A program made the position numbers and the translations under genes. 10,435 nt of DNA from Saprospiraceae bacterium (GTDB taxonomy: Bacteria; Bacteroidota; Bacteroidia; Chitinophagales; Saprospiraceae), in contig JABDLW010000369.1 in NCBI GenBank assembly GCA_013001805.1, positions 1 through 10,435 on the forward strand, read 5' to 3'. This document shows positions 1 to 7,371 of the stretch, one piece after another. The stretch's first letter is position 1, and every line of letters starts with the position of its first letter. Under the pieces are notes generated by a model. It made no database searches and had not been told where the DNA came from. It saw nothing but the letters and a program-made list of their open reading frames with translations.

Positions 1-2
1 GT

Positions 3-623
3 CTACAATGGCCAGATCAGGTAAAAAAATCCTTCGAACAGTATGTAAAAAATGGTGGTGGGGTATATATGTATCATGGAGCCACCAACGCCTTTAAGGG
101 GTGGTCTGCCTACAATCAAATGATCGCTCTTGGCTGGCGCAATAAGGAATTTGGCATCGCTGTGACGATTGATGAAAATGAAGAGTTATCGATTACTCCT
201 AAAGGGGAGGGAGAAAATACAGGACATGGAAAACGCAGAGATGCATTGATCACTCGGATAGGTAGTCATCCCATTCATACGGGAATGCCAAAATCCTGGA
301 GAGCGGCAGATATTGAAGTCTACCGCTATTGCAGAGGTACCATAGAGAACCTTGAAGTAATATCCTATGCGAAAGATGAGAAAACGGGATTCAATTTTCC
401 CATGGAATGGGTGGTCACATTTGGCAAAGGTCGGGTTTACAGCTCGACGTATGGGCATTTATGGAAGAATCAAGTTTGGCCACCAAGTATGCGTTGTGTG
501 GCTTTTCAACAAACTATGATACGAGTCCTGCAATGGCTAAGCGGCAATGTAGTTGGCAATTATGTAGATCCGGATTTTCCAACTACTGAAAATCGGATGC
601 TCAGGTTATCAATTCCAAAATAA
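3..623 (+). CDS. ThuA-like domain protein, 5' end cut off by the window
   Basis: The open frame runs in from the left edge (first full codon at 3) to TAA at 621-623, giving about 206 visible residues. An internal ATG at 69 lies inside a conserved motif, so it is not the start. ThuA-like landmarks are visible in order: a GGG followed by a hydrophobic strand and an H-[GA]-A-x-x-A-F-x-G-W motif (codons 54-110), then G-K-R, H-P-I-x-x-G-[ML]-P, R-G-T-x-E-N, a G-K-G-R-V-[YF] strand, a G-H motif and a terminal V-L-Q-W-L-S-G-N-V helix. ThuA-like proteins have a class I glutamine amidotransferase-like fold. They are common beside carbohydrate genes in Bacteroidota and Planctomycetota, but the reaction of most members is not established. 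Comparison with usual lengths of about 240-300 residues suggests that some tens of N-terminal residues, including any signal peptide, lie upstream. The same strand and the sugar-enzyme neighbours suggest a role in glycan use. Confidence 0.85.
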   Translation, partial: LQWPDQVKKSFEQYVKNGGGVYMYHGATNAFKGWSAYNQMIALGWRNKEFGIAVTIDENEELSITPKGEGENTGHGKRRDALITRIGSHPIHTGMPKSWRAADIEVYRYCRGTIENLEVISYAKDEKTGFNFPMEWVVTFGKGRVYSSTYGHLWKNQVWPPSMRCVAFQQTMIRVLQWLSGNVVGNYVDPDFPTTENRMLRLSIPK

Positions 624-755
624 CCTCTCTTCAAAGGAGACTCACTTGTCGGTATTTCCACTAGATCAGACATGACCCCCGTAATCCTGGCTTTAGTCGA
701 TCTAAAAAAGAAGTATGATGAAGAACTGATGGAAGAAAGAAGCGCGGAACTATGA
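624..755 (+). pseudogene. In-frame open tail after the ThuA stop, possible small ORF or gene remnant
   Basis: The frame of the ThuA-like gene stays open for 43 codons after its TAA and stops at TGA 753-755. An ATG at 672 inside this tail would give a 27-residue peptide with a charged, helix-like end (L-K-K-K-Y-D-E-E-L, then E-E-R-S). No good ribosome binding site precedes that ATG. The leucine-rich helix ending in K-Y and R-S loosely recalls the C-terminal helix of some sulfatases, but it is too short to assign. It could be a decayed gene end, a former longer ThuA C-terminus, or chance. Confidence 0.2.
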
Positions 756-785
756 AGTATATTATTGAATCAACGATATGAAATT

Positions 786-2741
786 ATGTTTAAACAATCA
801 ATTATTTTAAGCCTTATAGTGTTGAGTTTGGGAACGGTACTCGCACAAAACAACGCCACAGAAGCGGGAACATTTATTATTGAACCACCAACACTGCAAA
901 ATTTGGGGTTTGAATGGTACATCGATGGTGATGATAACCGTAATGCCACGGTAAAGGTTGAGTATCGAATCGCCGGGTCGGGCAGCCAATGGAAAGGTGG
1001 AATGCCTCTTCTTAGAATTGGAGGAGAATATATTGAAAGGGCGGGCATTGATTACACGACTCCCCATATGTTTGCTGGAAGTATTTTGGATGTTAATTCC
1101 AATACGGAATATGAGGCCCGCTTTACCTTAGAGGATCCTGATGGGGTTGAAGGCGAAGCAGTGAAAGTCGTCAATGTCTCCACTCGGGCTGAGCCAAAGG
1201 CCGCCAGTGATGGGAGAGTAAGGCATGTCTATTCTCAATACTATACGGGTGAAAAAGAAGAGCCGAATTACCCCGGTCTGGTTTCTGCCTACGGTGGTTC
1301 GATAAACACCAAGGGAGATTGGTATGTGGTAGCAGAAGATCCAGTTCAACCGGGAGATATTATCAAAATACATGGAGGACTTTATAAGGCACCTCTGCTT
1401 AATTATCCTGATTGGAACAATATACCATTCGATGGAACTTATTGGTTTACGCAAAAAGGGACTGCTGAGCGCCCTATCGTAATTGAGGCAGCAGGGGATG
1501 GCGAGGTTATTTTTGATGGCGCGGGAGCTGCTAACCTGTTTAATGTCATGGCCACTGATCATCATATTTTTCAGGGACTTACTTTCAGGAATGTCGACCG
1601 GGTTTTCGAAGCCGGCAGGAAGCATTTAGCCGGAGCAAGTAATCTGACCGTGCGGAATTGTCGTTTTGAGCATGTGGGGGAGGGCCTTCGAACGGAATTT
1701 GCCGGTTCAAAAAACTTTCTTATCCAGGACAATGTCATCATTGGTCGTGATGACCGTTTCAGGGTCTACGGTTGGGCTGCCCATCGGGAGGGCTTGATTC
1801 CTTACGGGACTCATTTGATGGATTCCTACTATGGCATCAAAGTTTACGGTTCCGGACACGTAATTGCCCATAATTCCATCGCATACTTCCACGATGCCAT
1901 CGGTATATCAACCTATGGCACCCCAGAAAAGGAACAGGAATTAAGGGCGGTGTCGATCGATATCTATAATAATGATTTACACCTTCAGGTCGATGACTTC
2001 ATTGAGGCCGATGGAGGTGTGCACAATATTCGTATCATGCGAAACAGGGGTGTAAACACGGCACAGAGCGGAATAAGTGCTCAACCCGTATTTGGAGGTC
2101 CAGCCTACTATATCAGGAATATACTCTACAATGTGCAAAAGGGAGGAGCGCTTAAAATTCATGGTGGCGTACCGGGTCTCACCGCTTATCACAATACTTT
2201 CATTGCGGAAAACAACGGTGGTGGCGGACACCCAAATTCGAACTATCGAAACAACTTGATTCTTGGTGCCGATGGGCCAACATTCGTTGCGAAATTTCCC
2301 TATACAACTACCTATTCAATAGCTGATTATAACGGATACCGGCCCAATCAAGGTGCTGAAAGTCCTGAAAACCAATTTAGGTGGCTGTCACCTACGGGTG
2401 AGCAAGCAGAATTTGAGACATTAAAGAGCTTGAGCGAAGCAAGTGGTCTTGAACAGCATGGTATAACCGTCGATTATGATGTTTTTGAAGATCTTCAGAA
2501 ACCGATTCAAGCACCGGTAGGTACACCGTTGGGTGAAATGCCTGGCCCTGTCTATCATGCAGTTGATCTGAATTTTAAACTGAACCCAAACGGCAAGGCA
2601 GTGGACGCTGGAGTAATCATTCCGAACGTAAATGATAACTACAATGGAAATGCACCGGACCTGGGTGCGCTCGAAGTGGGTGGTCCTGCTGTGATCTATG
2701 GTGCACGCGGCCTTGATCCGGGTCAAGAGTTTTACCGCTGA
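786..2741 (+). CDS. Secreted right-handed parallel beta-helix protein, putative polysaccharide lyase or glycan-binding enzyme
   Basis: The protein is 651 residues from ATG 786. A TTG at 765 would add seven residues (N-Q-R-Y-E-I) ahead of the signal peptide; ATG 786 gives a normal Sec signal (M-F-K-Q followed by a hydrophobic stretch ending near L-A-Q at residue 21). Residues about 30-135 look like a fibronectin-III-type beta-sandwich (W-Y-I-D-G-D, V-E-Y-R, N-T-E-Y-E-A-R-F). From about residue 170 to 560 there are repeated beta-helix coils: P-G-D-I-I-x-I-x-G-G-x-Y, P-I-V-I-E-A-A-G-D-G-E, F-Q-G-L-T-F-R-N, V-R-N-C-R-F-E, I-Q-D-N-V-I-I-G and I-Y-N-N-D-L. The end carries D-A-G-V and D-L-G-A-L-E, typical of pectate-lyase-like proteins of Bacteroidota. 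Related folds include lyase family PL6 and several glycoside hydrolases, but no catalytic set is unambiguous. The gene sits between the ThuA-like gene and a sulfatase, 64 bases before the latter, which fits extracellular or periplasmic attack on a sulfated polysaccharide. Confidence 0.85.
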   Translation: MFKQSIILSLIVLSLGTVLAQNNATEAGTFIIEPPTLQNLGFEWYIDGDDNRNATVKVEYRIAGSGSQWKGGMPLLRIGGEYIERAGIDYTTPHMFAGSILDVNSNTEYEARFTLEDPDGVEGEAVKVVNVSTRAEPKAASDGRVRHVYSQYYTGEKEEPNYPGLVSAYGGSINTKGDWYVVAEDPVQPGDIIKIHGGLYKAPLLNYPDWNNIPFDGTYWFTQKGTAERPIVIEAAGDGEVIFDGAGAANLFNVMATDHHIFQGLTFRNVDRVFEAGRKHLAGASNLTVRNCRFEHVGEGLRTEFAGSKNFLIQDNVIIGRDDRFRVYGWAAHREGLIPYGTHLMDSYYGIKVYGSGHVIAHNSIAYFHDAIGISTYGTPEKEQELRAVSIDIYNNDLHLQVDDFIEADGGVHNIRIMRNRGVNTAQSGISAQPVFGGPAYYIRNILYNVQKGGALKIHGGVPGLTAYHNTFIAENNGGGGHPNSNYRNNLILGADGPTFVAKFPYTTTYSIADYNGYRPNQGAESPENQFRWLSPTGEQAEFETLKSLSEASGLEQHGITVDYDVFEDLQKPIQAPVGTPLGEMPGPVYHAVDLNFKLNPNGKAVDAGVIIPNVNDNYNGNAPDLGALEVGGPAVIYGARGLDPGQEFYR

Positions 2742-2805
2742 TCAATTAGAAGGAAAAAATGATCGAGCCATTTATTTAAGCTTATAGAAAGTTGATGTTC
2801 CAACA

Positions 2806-4254
2806 ATGAGGAGGTTGAAAAAGAGGTTTGGAATAAAAAAACCCAGAAAAATGATTCTGATAAAATGCTTGAGGTTTAAGAACTTGAAAATAATTCTGCT
2901 CAATATTCTGATGGGCGGGATATTCATGTCTTACCAGCAGCTGACTAATGAACAGCAAACTGATCTGCCAAATTCCAACAAAGATAAACCTAACATTCTC
3001 TTTATTCTCGCAGACGATGTTGGACAGGAAGTACTTAGCTGTTATGGTGGTGAATCCTACAAAACGCCCCATATTGATGAACTCGCCCGAACGGGAATGC
3101 GGTTTCAGCACACCTATAGCATGCCAACATGCGTACCTTCCAGGCTTACCATCATGACCGGGAAATACCCAACTCGTTTTGGAGATATCTCTTGGGGTGA
3201 CTTTCCAAAATCAGCAGAGCAGAATACTTTTTCAAACTTAATGCTAGACAATGGTTACGTTACCGGAATTGCAGGTAAGTGGCAACTATGCCTGCTAAAG
3301 GATGATCCCCAACACCCTGCGCGTCTTGGTTTTCAACATTCCGAACTTTTCGGTAGGCATGAAGGCCCCCGATATTACGAACCATTGATCTATCGGAATG
3401 GGCATATACGATCTGATACGAAACCTTTTTATGGTCCTGATTTGTACACGAGAAGTATAATTGAGTTTATGACTAAAAACCAAAATAAACCATTTTTAGC
3501 ATATTATTCGATGGCACTGTGTCATGAAGTCACTGACGATCTCGAAACACCGGTACCTCGTAGTCCATTTGATCGCTATGACAGCTATCCGGAAATGGTC
3601 GCAGAAATGGATCGAGCTGTTGGACGCTTGGTAGCCGCGCTCAACGCTTTGAAACTTAGGGAAAAAACACTAATACTTTTTGTGGCCGACAATGGAACTC
3701 CCCAAAATTTAATAGTGAGGGCTGAAGGAAAAGAATTGATCAAAGAACCAATTTTTTCCATGCAAAATGGCATCAAAATCCCTGGAGGCAAGGCTACTCT
3801 CACTGACGGTGGTACCCGGGTGCCGATGATTACCAACTGGCCTGGAACCATCAAAGAAGGACAGGTGGTGGAGGACTTGGTAGACTTTACTGATTTCTTA
3901 CCAACCTTTCTTGATTTGGCTCAGGCACCACAAGCAATTAGTAGTAATATTGACGGATTTAGTTTTTCTGATTTACTACATGGAAAAGGTAAATCGAAGC
4001 GCACCTGGACCTATGCGGAAGAGTCCGTTCTACCAAAACCCGGTGGTACCGAGCCTTCTGGAGTAAACTCCGGGTTGCATTACATACGCAATGTACATTG
4101 GAAGTTGTACAACGATGGGAGACTCTATGATATGATAAACGACCGGTTCGAACAAGCTCCGATTTTATTTGAAAATGATACCGAAATAAGCAGAAACATT
4201 AGAAAAGAATTGGATCTCACCTTCAACAGTAAATTCGATGATAGTCACGATTAA
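2806..4254 (+). CDS. Sulfatase (alkaline-phosphatase superfamily, formylglycine-dependent type)
   Basis: The protein is 482 residues and should hydrolyse sulfate esters, most likely on a carbohydrate. Active-site pieces are visible in order. Metal-binding Asp70-Asp71 lie in N-I-L-F-I-L-A-D-D. The C-V-P-S-R signature spans 109-113; Cys109 would be converted to formylglycine by a maturase not in this window. Lys158 is in G-K-W-Q, His240 follows Y-S-M-A-L-C, Asp295-Asn296 are in V-A-D-N-G, and Lys329 is in G-G-K, followed by D-G-G-T-R-V-P and a W-P-G motif. Gln160 stands where most family members have His. ATG 2806 gives a basic N-terminus before a hydrophobic stretch (residues about 29-41). ATG 2851 would give a shorter signal-like leader and is a real alternative. 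Length is normal for the family. It lies 64 bases after the beta-helix gene and 220 before the lyase, so co-transcription is plausible. The substrate cannot be read from sequence. Confidence 0.95.
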   Translation: MRRLKKRFGIKKPRKMILIKCLRFKNLKIILLNILMGGIFMSYQQLTNEQQTDLPNSNKDKPNILFILADDVGQEVLSCYGGESYKTPHIDELARTGMRFQHTYSMPTCVPSRLTIMTGKYPTRFGDISWGDFPKSAEQNTFSNLMLDNGYVTGIAGKWQLCLLKDDPQHPARLGFQHSELFGRHEGPRYYEPLIYRNGHIRSDTKPFYGPDLYTRSIIEFMTKNQNKPFLAYYSMALCHEVTDDLETPVPRSPFDRYDSYPEMVAEMDRAVGRLVAALNALKLREKTLILFVADNGTPQNLIVRAEGKELIKEPIFSMQNGIKIPGGKATLTDGGTRVPMITNWPGTIKEGQVVEDLVDFTDFLPTFLDLAQAPQAISSNIDGFSFSDLLHGKGKSKRTWTYAEESVLPKPGGTEPSGVNSGLHYIRNVHWKLYNDGRLYDMINDRFEQAPILFENDTEISRNIRKELDLTFNSKFDDSHD

Positions 4255-4474
4255 ATATTTATACCTTCTGACAGCAAATATTAAAGACTTTCAGGAAATT
4301 CTCAAAGGGGAAATCAATGATATGCCATCGTAATTTAGAAAGAAATCTGAATTAATCTGAATATGAGATCAATTTGATTCAAGTAAAGTAAACGCTATGA
4401 GTATTGGCCCTTATTCCAACTATTCAATCACACCAGAGAGAAATAACGCAAATAGTTCTACTAATAAAAAAAAT

Positions 4475-6373
4475 ATGAGAATAATCGGTAAAATCCATTT
4501 GCAGCAAGGGATCATCCTCTGCCTCCTATTGATAATTGAAGTACACGTCGGAGCTCAGGATACTCCTCAAAAATTGCATAACCCTATTTCGGTGGAATAC
4601 CTCGAAAGTAATTTAACCAGGAAGACACCTCGCCTGGTCCTGAATAAGGAGACCAAACGGATTTTGAAGAAAAAATTGAAGACAGATCCGGTAATTCAAA
4701 ATGTGTATAATGCAATAAAATTGAATGCTGAAAGTGTATTTAAGGAATCGATTATTAATCTGGACAGCCCACTGGAGGAAAGGACGCAAGATAACCAACT
4801 GGATATTTCCCGGGAGATGCTGTATCGCGTAAATATGTTGGGCATGGTGTACCTTGTTGAAAAGGATCCTCGAATGCTGCAACGATTAAATAAAGAAGTG
4901 GTGGCCGCCTGCAATTTTCCTACCTGGTATCCTAAACATTTTCTCGATGTTGGTGAAATGTCATTAGCCATAGCACTGGCTATTGATTGGACAGCCGGTG
5001 ATTTACCTGATTCCACAATTAATTTGGCAAAACGATCTTTGATAGAAAAAGGCATTAAACCCAGCTGGCCGGAAGGTGGAGATCATTCACACTGGGCTTA
5101 TGGCCACAATAATTGGAATCAGGTATGCAACGGTGGCATGGTGGCTGCCGCGTTGGCGATTGCCGAATGGGAACCTGAGCTGGCAGCAAAGACCATTTAT
5201 AGAGCTATCGATGGTATGGTCAACGCCTTGGCCGAATATGGACCGGACGGTGTATACCCGGAGGGTGCTACCTATTGGAACTATGGCACATCATTTTCGG
5301 TCGTCACCGCAGTTATGTTTGAAAGCGCTTTCGGAACCGATTTTGGGATGTTGGAATACCCGGCATTTAAAGAAAGTGCTATTTTCCGAATCTTGTCTAA
5401 CGCTCCTTCCGGCCTGGTCTATAATTTTGCCGATTGCGGGGAAAGGCGCGGTCGAAATGGCGACTTTACTTTGGCATGGTTTGCATCGAAGACCGGAAAT
5501 AAGACATTTTTTGAGAAGGAAATGTTTTTAAAACCACCTGAGGATATGGGTAAATTATCCCGGTTGGCGGGAGTCTCCCTGCTGTGGTTGGCACAATATG
5601 AAGAGAAGGCTGAGGGAACGATTCCCACTGCCTGGAAAGGAGACGGCGCCAATCCGGTGGTATTTTTTACCGGCGGTGAAAATGATCCTAATAAATATTA
5701 TTTCGGTGGGAAAGGTGGCCGCGGTACGGTATCCCATGGCAATATGGATGCAGGTTCTTTTGTTTTTGAATTAGATGGTGTTAGGTGGGGAATAGATCCG
5801 GGAAATTACCGGAGTTATGGCCCCATTGAACGCACAGGATTTAATTTATGGGGTAGGTGTCAGGAATGCGATCGTTGGAAACTACTTAATAAAAATAATT
5901 TTGGTCACAGTACCATCTCGGTTAATAACCAATTGCATGTGGTGGATGGAATGGCTAGCATCATTGATTTTAAGGCGGGATCAAAGCCGGAAGCAACGAT
6001 CGATTTGACGCCAACTTTCGCCGGCCAATTGAAAAGTGCACAAAGGCGATTTACGAAGGACAGCCCCAGGTCTCTATTAATTGAAGATGAAATAGAAATC
6101 ACTGAAACAACAGAATTAATTACCTGGCAATTTATTACTCAGGCAGATGTGGAAATAGTGCCAGGTGGTGCTGTTCTAAAACAGGATGGAAAAAGTCTGA
6201 AGTTAGAGAATATATCACATCCTGAATTTACAATGTCTGTAATCTCCCTTAATCCACCTCCTCTTTATCTGGATACGAAAAAGGAAAATTTGAAGCGCCT
6301 GGAAATTCGCATTCCGGCTTGGACGATTGAGGGAAATAAAATAAAAATCGAAGTACGTCTTTCGGGAGAATAA
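4475..6373 (+). CDS. Secreted heparinase II/III-like polysaccharide lyase
   Basis: The protein is 632 residues from ATG 4475. An in-frame ATG at 4397 would add 26 hydrophilic residues ahead of the signal peptide; from 4475 a normal Sec signal is seen (M-R-I-I-G-K, hydrophobic core, V-G-A-Q near residue 28). Residues about 60-375 form the alpha/alpha-toroid of these lyases, with W-A-Y-G-H-N-N-W-N-Q (His211) and E-G-A-T-Y-W-N-Y-G-T (Tyr267 and Tyr270, one probably the catalytic base/acid). From about 390 comes the heparinase II/III beta-sandwich, with S-H-G-N-M-D-A-G-S-F (His421, Asp425) and G-I-D-P-G-N-Y. These match the His/Tyr/His layout known from Pedobacter heparinase II and the PL12, PL15, PL17 and PL21 families. 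The reaction would be beta-elimination next to a uronic acid, in the periplasm or outside the cell. The sulfatase upstream suggests a sulfated uronate-containing glycan; alginate-type oligomers remain possible. The exact PL family cannot be set by eye. Confidence 0.92.
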   Translation: MRIIGKIHLQQGIILCLLLIIEVHVGAQDTPQKLHNPISVEYLESNLTRKTPRLVLNKETKRILKKKLKTDPVIQNVYNAIKLNAESVFKESIINLDSPLEERTQDNQLDISREMLYRVNMLGMVYLVEKDPRMLQRLNKEVVAACNFPTWYPKHFLDVGEMSLAIALAIDWTAGDLPDSTINLAKRSLIEKGIKPSWPEGGDHSHWAYGHNNWNQVCNGGMVAAALAIAEWEPELAAKTIYRAIDGMVNALAEYGPDGVYPEGATYWNYGTSFSVVTAVMFESAFGTDFGMLEYPAFKESAIFRILSNAPSGLVYNFADCGERRGRNGDFTLAWFASKTGNKTFFEKEMFLKPPEDMGKLSRLAGVSLLWLAQYEEKAEGTIPTAWKGDGANPVVFFTGGENDPNKYYFGGKGGRGTVSHGNMDAGSFVFELDGVRWGIDPGNYRSYGPIERTGFNLWGRCQECDRWKLLNKNNFGHSTISVNNQLHVVDGMASIIDFKAGSKPEATIDLTPTFAGQLKSAQRRFTKDSPRSLLIEDEIEITETTELITWQFITQADVEIVPGGAVLKQDGKSLKLENISHPEFTMSVISLNPPPLYLDTKKENLKRLEIRIPAWTIEGNKIKIEVRLSGE

Positions 6374-6585
6374 GTTTTTTTTTATTTATGGTCTTGTTGT
6401 AGATTATCCTGTTAATATTTTTTTGTAAAAATGCAAAAAAGCGGTATTGCCAGAAAGGTGTATTCTGCCACTCCAAAATAAACGAGAGACACCTCGAGTT
6501 CGCCAGGCCATCCATGGTGGACAGCCGAAGTCGATGGCTTTTATCTGGTGTTGGTAGAAGCCTGACAATCAATTAAAAACAAAAT

Positions 6586-6650
6586 GTCAGACTGAGTTGA
6601 TACATTTTTCGCAAAAATGAAAAAAGTTGTAATGACAGAGAGGGCGGCAA
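6586..6650 (+). repeat. Interspersed repeat family 1, copy 1
   Basis: This stretch recurs at 10076-10141. The clearest shared block is tgagttgatacattttt, then gcaaaaatga, then aaaag and cggcaa, with only scattered substitutions and one single-base length change. It lies about 40 bases before the REP-like hairpin pair. The same order (family 1, then REP-like elements) holds at the right end of the window. Its role is unknown; no protein frame is evident. Confidence 0.75.
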
Positions 6651-6680
6651 TCAACCTTAACTCCAATAACAGAAAACGAT

Positions 6681-6786
6681 AGTCACCCTGAGTCTGTCGA
6701 AGGGTAGTTTCCGTTAGTTCAAACTTTTTCTTCTCAAGAACTAGGGTTCGACAGGCTCACCCTGACTTTTCGTTTCTGATTTGTAC
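6681..6786 (+). repeat. Paired REP-like hairpins; 6694-6786 is copy 1 of a 93-base direct repeat
   Basis: Two short palindromic elements face each other. The left one has the stem ACCCT (6685-6689) / AGGGT (6701-6705) around the loop gagtctgtcga. The right one has AGGGT (6744-6748) / ACCCT (6759-6763) around the loop tcgacaggctc. The two 11-base loops are complementary at every position if one G-T wobble is allowed. Between them an inner stem TAGTTC (6715-6720) / GAACTA (6738-6743) closes the structure. The right hairpin is followed by GACTTTTCG. Bases 6694-6786 recur at 10343-10435 with 91 of 93 identical. Elements with the core CCCTGAGC..TGTCGAAGGG are widespread intergenic repeats in Bacteroidota; in other bacteria comparable REP elements are spread by a RAYT (TnpA-REP) transposase, which is not seen here. 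Confidence 0.88.
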
Positions 6787-6849
6787 CTAGCAAAACAATT
6801 AAATATGATGATTCTTTATAATACGAATAATGACTTGAAAAAGAGCTCG

Positions 6850-6882
6850 TTATGAGGGTTTGTCATAGGTAGCGGAGTCGAA
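6850..6882 (+). repeat. Short repeat with TGTCATAGGTAGC core, copy 1
   Basis: The block ttatgag, three variable bases, then tgtcataggtagc and a degenerate tcgaag recurs at 10319-10350. Here it lies after the 93-base repeat; at the right end it lies directly before it and runs into it. It appears to be another part of the same composite intergenic repeat. Confidence 0.6.
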
Positions 6883-7238
6883 GCCCTTTCCTCTAATAGA
6901 TAAAGTTTGAAATTTGTAAATAAAATAGCTCTTCCCATCAGCAATCTGCCATTGCCAACCAGGCAGGCACAGCCTTTTTGCATTTACTGATAATCATCAC
7001 AGTAAAAAGATCTCTTAAAGCGTGAAAACATCGAATGCTGATTGCAAGGTTGCCAACAGGCGGCTGTTAGATCTATCATAGATTGGGCATACATTTTATT
7101 TAAAAAAAGAAAAGGGTAGATGATAACCAAATCTCCCACAGGTAAGCAATGCTTTGTAACAGAGAAGATGGTGCGACCCACAACAGTACCAAATCAATAT
7201 AGGAAAGTTGTTGCCTACTCCGTTGTGGAATAGTTTCC

Positions 7239-7326
7239 GCTTTCTTGCTACGCTGACATGATGTCAAGTCTCGCAAAGCCCTTAGACTCCTCCAGTCTAA
7301 GATCGACGGCCACAGTTTAGAAAGCG
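7239..7326 (+). promoter_or_regulatory. Hairpin-rich leader before the dehydrogenase gene
   Basis: Several inverted repeats are packed just upstream of the dehydrogenase start. The outer arms are CGCTTTC (7239-7245) and GAAAGCG (7320-7326). Inside are TGACAT (7254-7259) / ATGTCA (7261-7266), flanked by TTGC (7245-7248) and GCAA (7273-7276), and then an 8-bp stem CTTAGACT (7281-7288) / AGTCTAAG (7294-7301) with the loop CCTCC. No T-run follows the 8-bp stem, so it is not a simple intrinsic terminator. It may be a structured 5' leader, a repeat element, or a remnant of a mobile sequence. No promoter motif could be assigned with confidence. Confidence 0.4.
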
Positions 7327-7371
7327 TGAATAAAATAAGCTAAATTGTCCGGGATATAATTTTAATTATTG

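Larger units (their letters stand above)
6374..7371. other. Gene-free, repeat-rich intergenic region
   Basis: Nearly 1 kb lies between the lyase stop and the dehydrogenase start. No frame looks like a protein on either strand. A T-rich stretch follows the lyase stop (6375-6384 and 6418-6424) without a clear stem. The rest contains repeats also found after 9787 and several short inverted repeats: ATCTAT-c-ATAGAT at 7071-7083, AACAG/CTGTT at 7055-7068, and a weak AGGC-aca-GCCT stem followed by Ts near 6964-6979. The sections that can be described separately are listed as their own entries. Confidence 0.75.

Noticed and set aside
1128..1625. Minus-strand 165-codon frame inside the beta-helix gene
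   Set aside because: A shadow of the sense gene; the sense protein shows coherent beta-helix coils while the antisense product has no recognisable feature.
5076..5531. Plus-strand 151-codon frame within the lyase gene in another phase
   Set aside because: It overlaps the catalytic region of a clearly real lyase and its translation shows no domain.
6504..6542. GCCAT (6507-6511) / ATGGC (6534-6538) followed by TTTTAT as a terminator for the lyase gene
   Set aside because: Only five base pairs and a 22-base loop, about 130 bases after the stop; not convincing as a terminator.
6249..6572. Minus-strand 107-codon frame overlapping the end of the lyase gene
   Set aside because: It lies antisense to well conserved lyase coding sequence for part of its length and has no recognisable domain or sensible start context.
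6960..6980. AGGC-aca-GCCT stem followed by five Ts as an intrinsic terminator
   Set aside because: The stem is only 4 bp and lies almost 600 bases after the lyase stop, so support is too weak.
6984..7181. Minus-strand 65-codon frame in the intergenic region
   Set aside because: Short, with odd composition, no ribosome binding site and no family resemblance; the region is better explained as repeat-rich non-coding DNA.
7239..7326. Remnant of a transposase read on the minus strand
   Set aside because: A short minus-strand frame (about 20 codons ending in a stop) reads smoothly but is too short to assign to any family.
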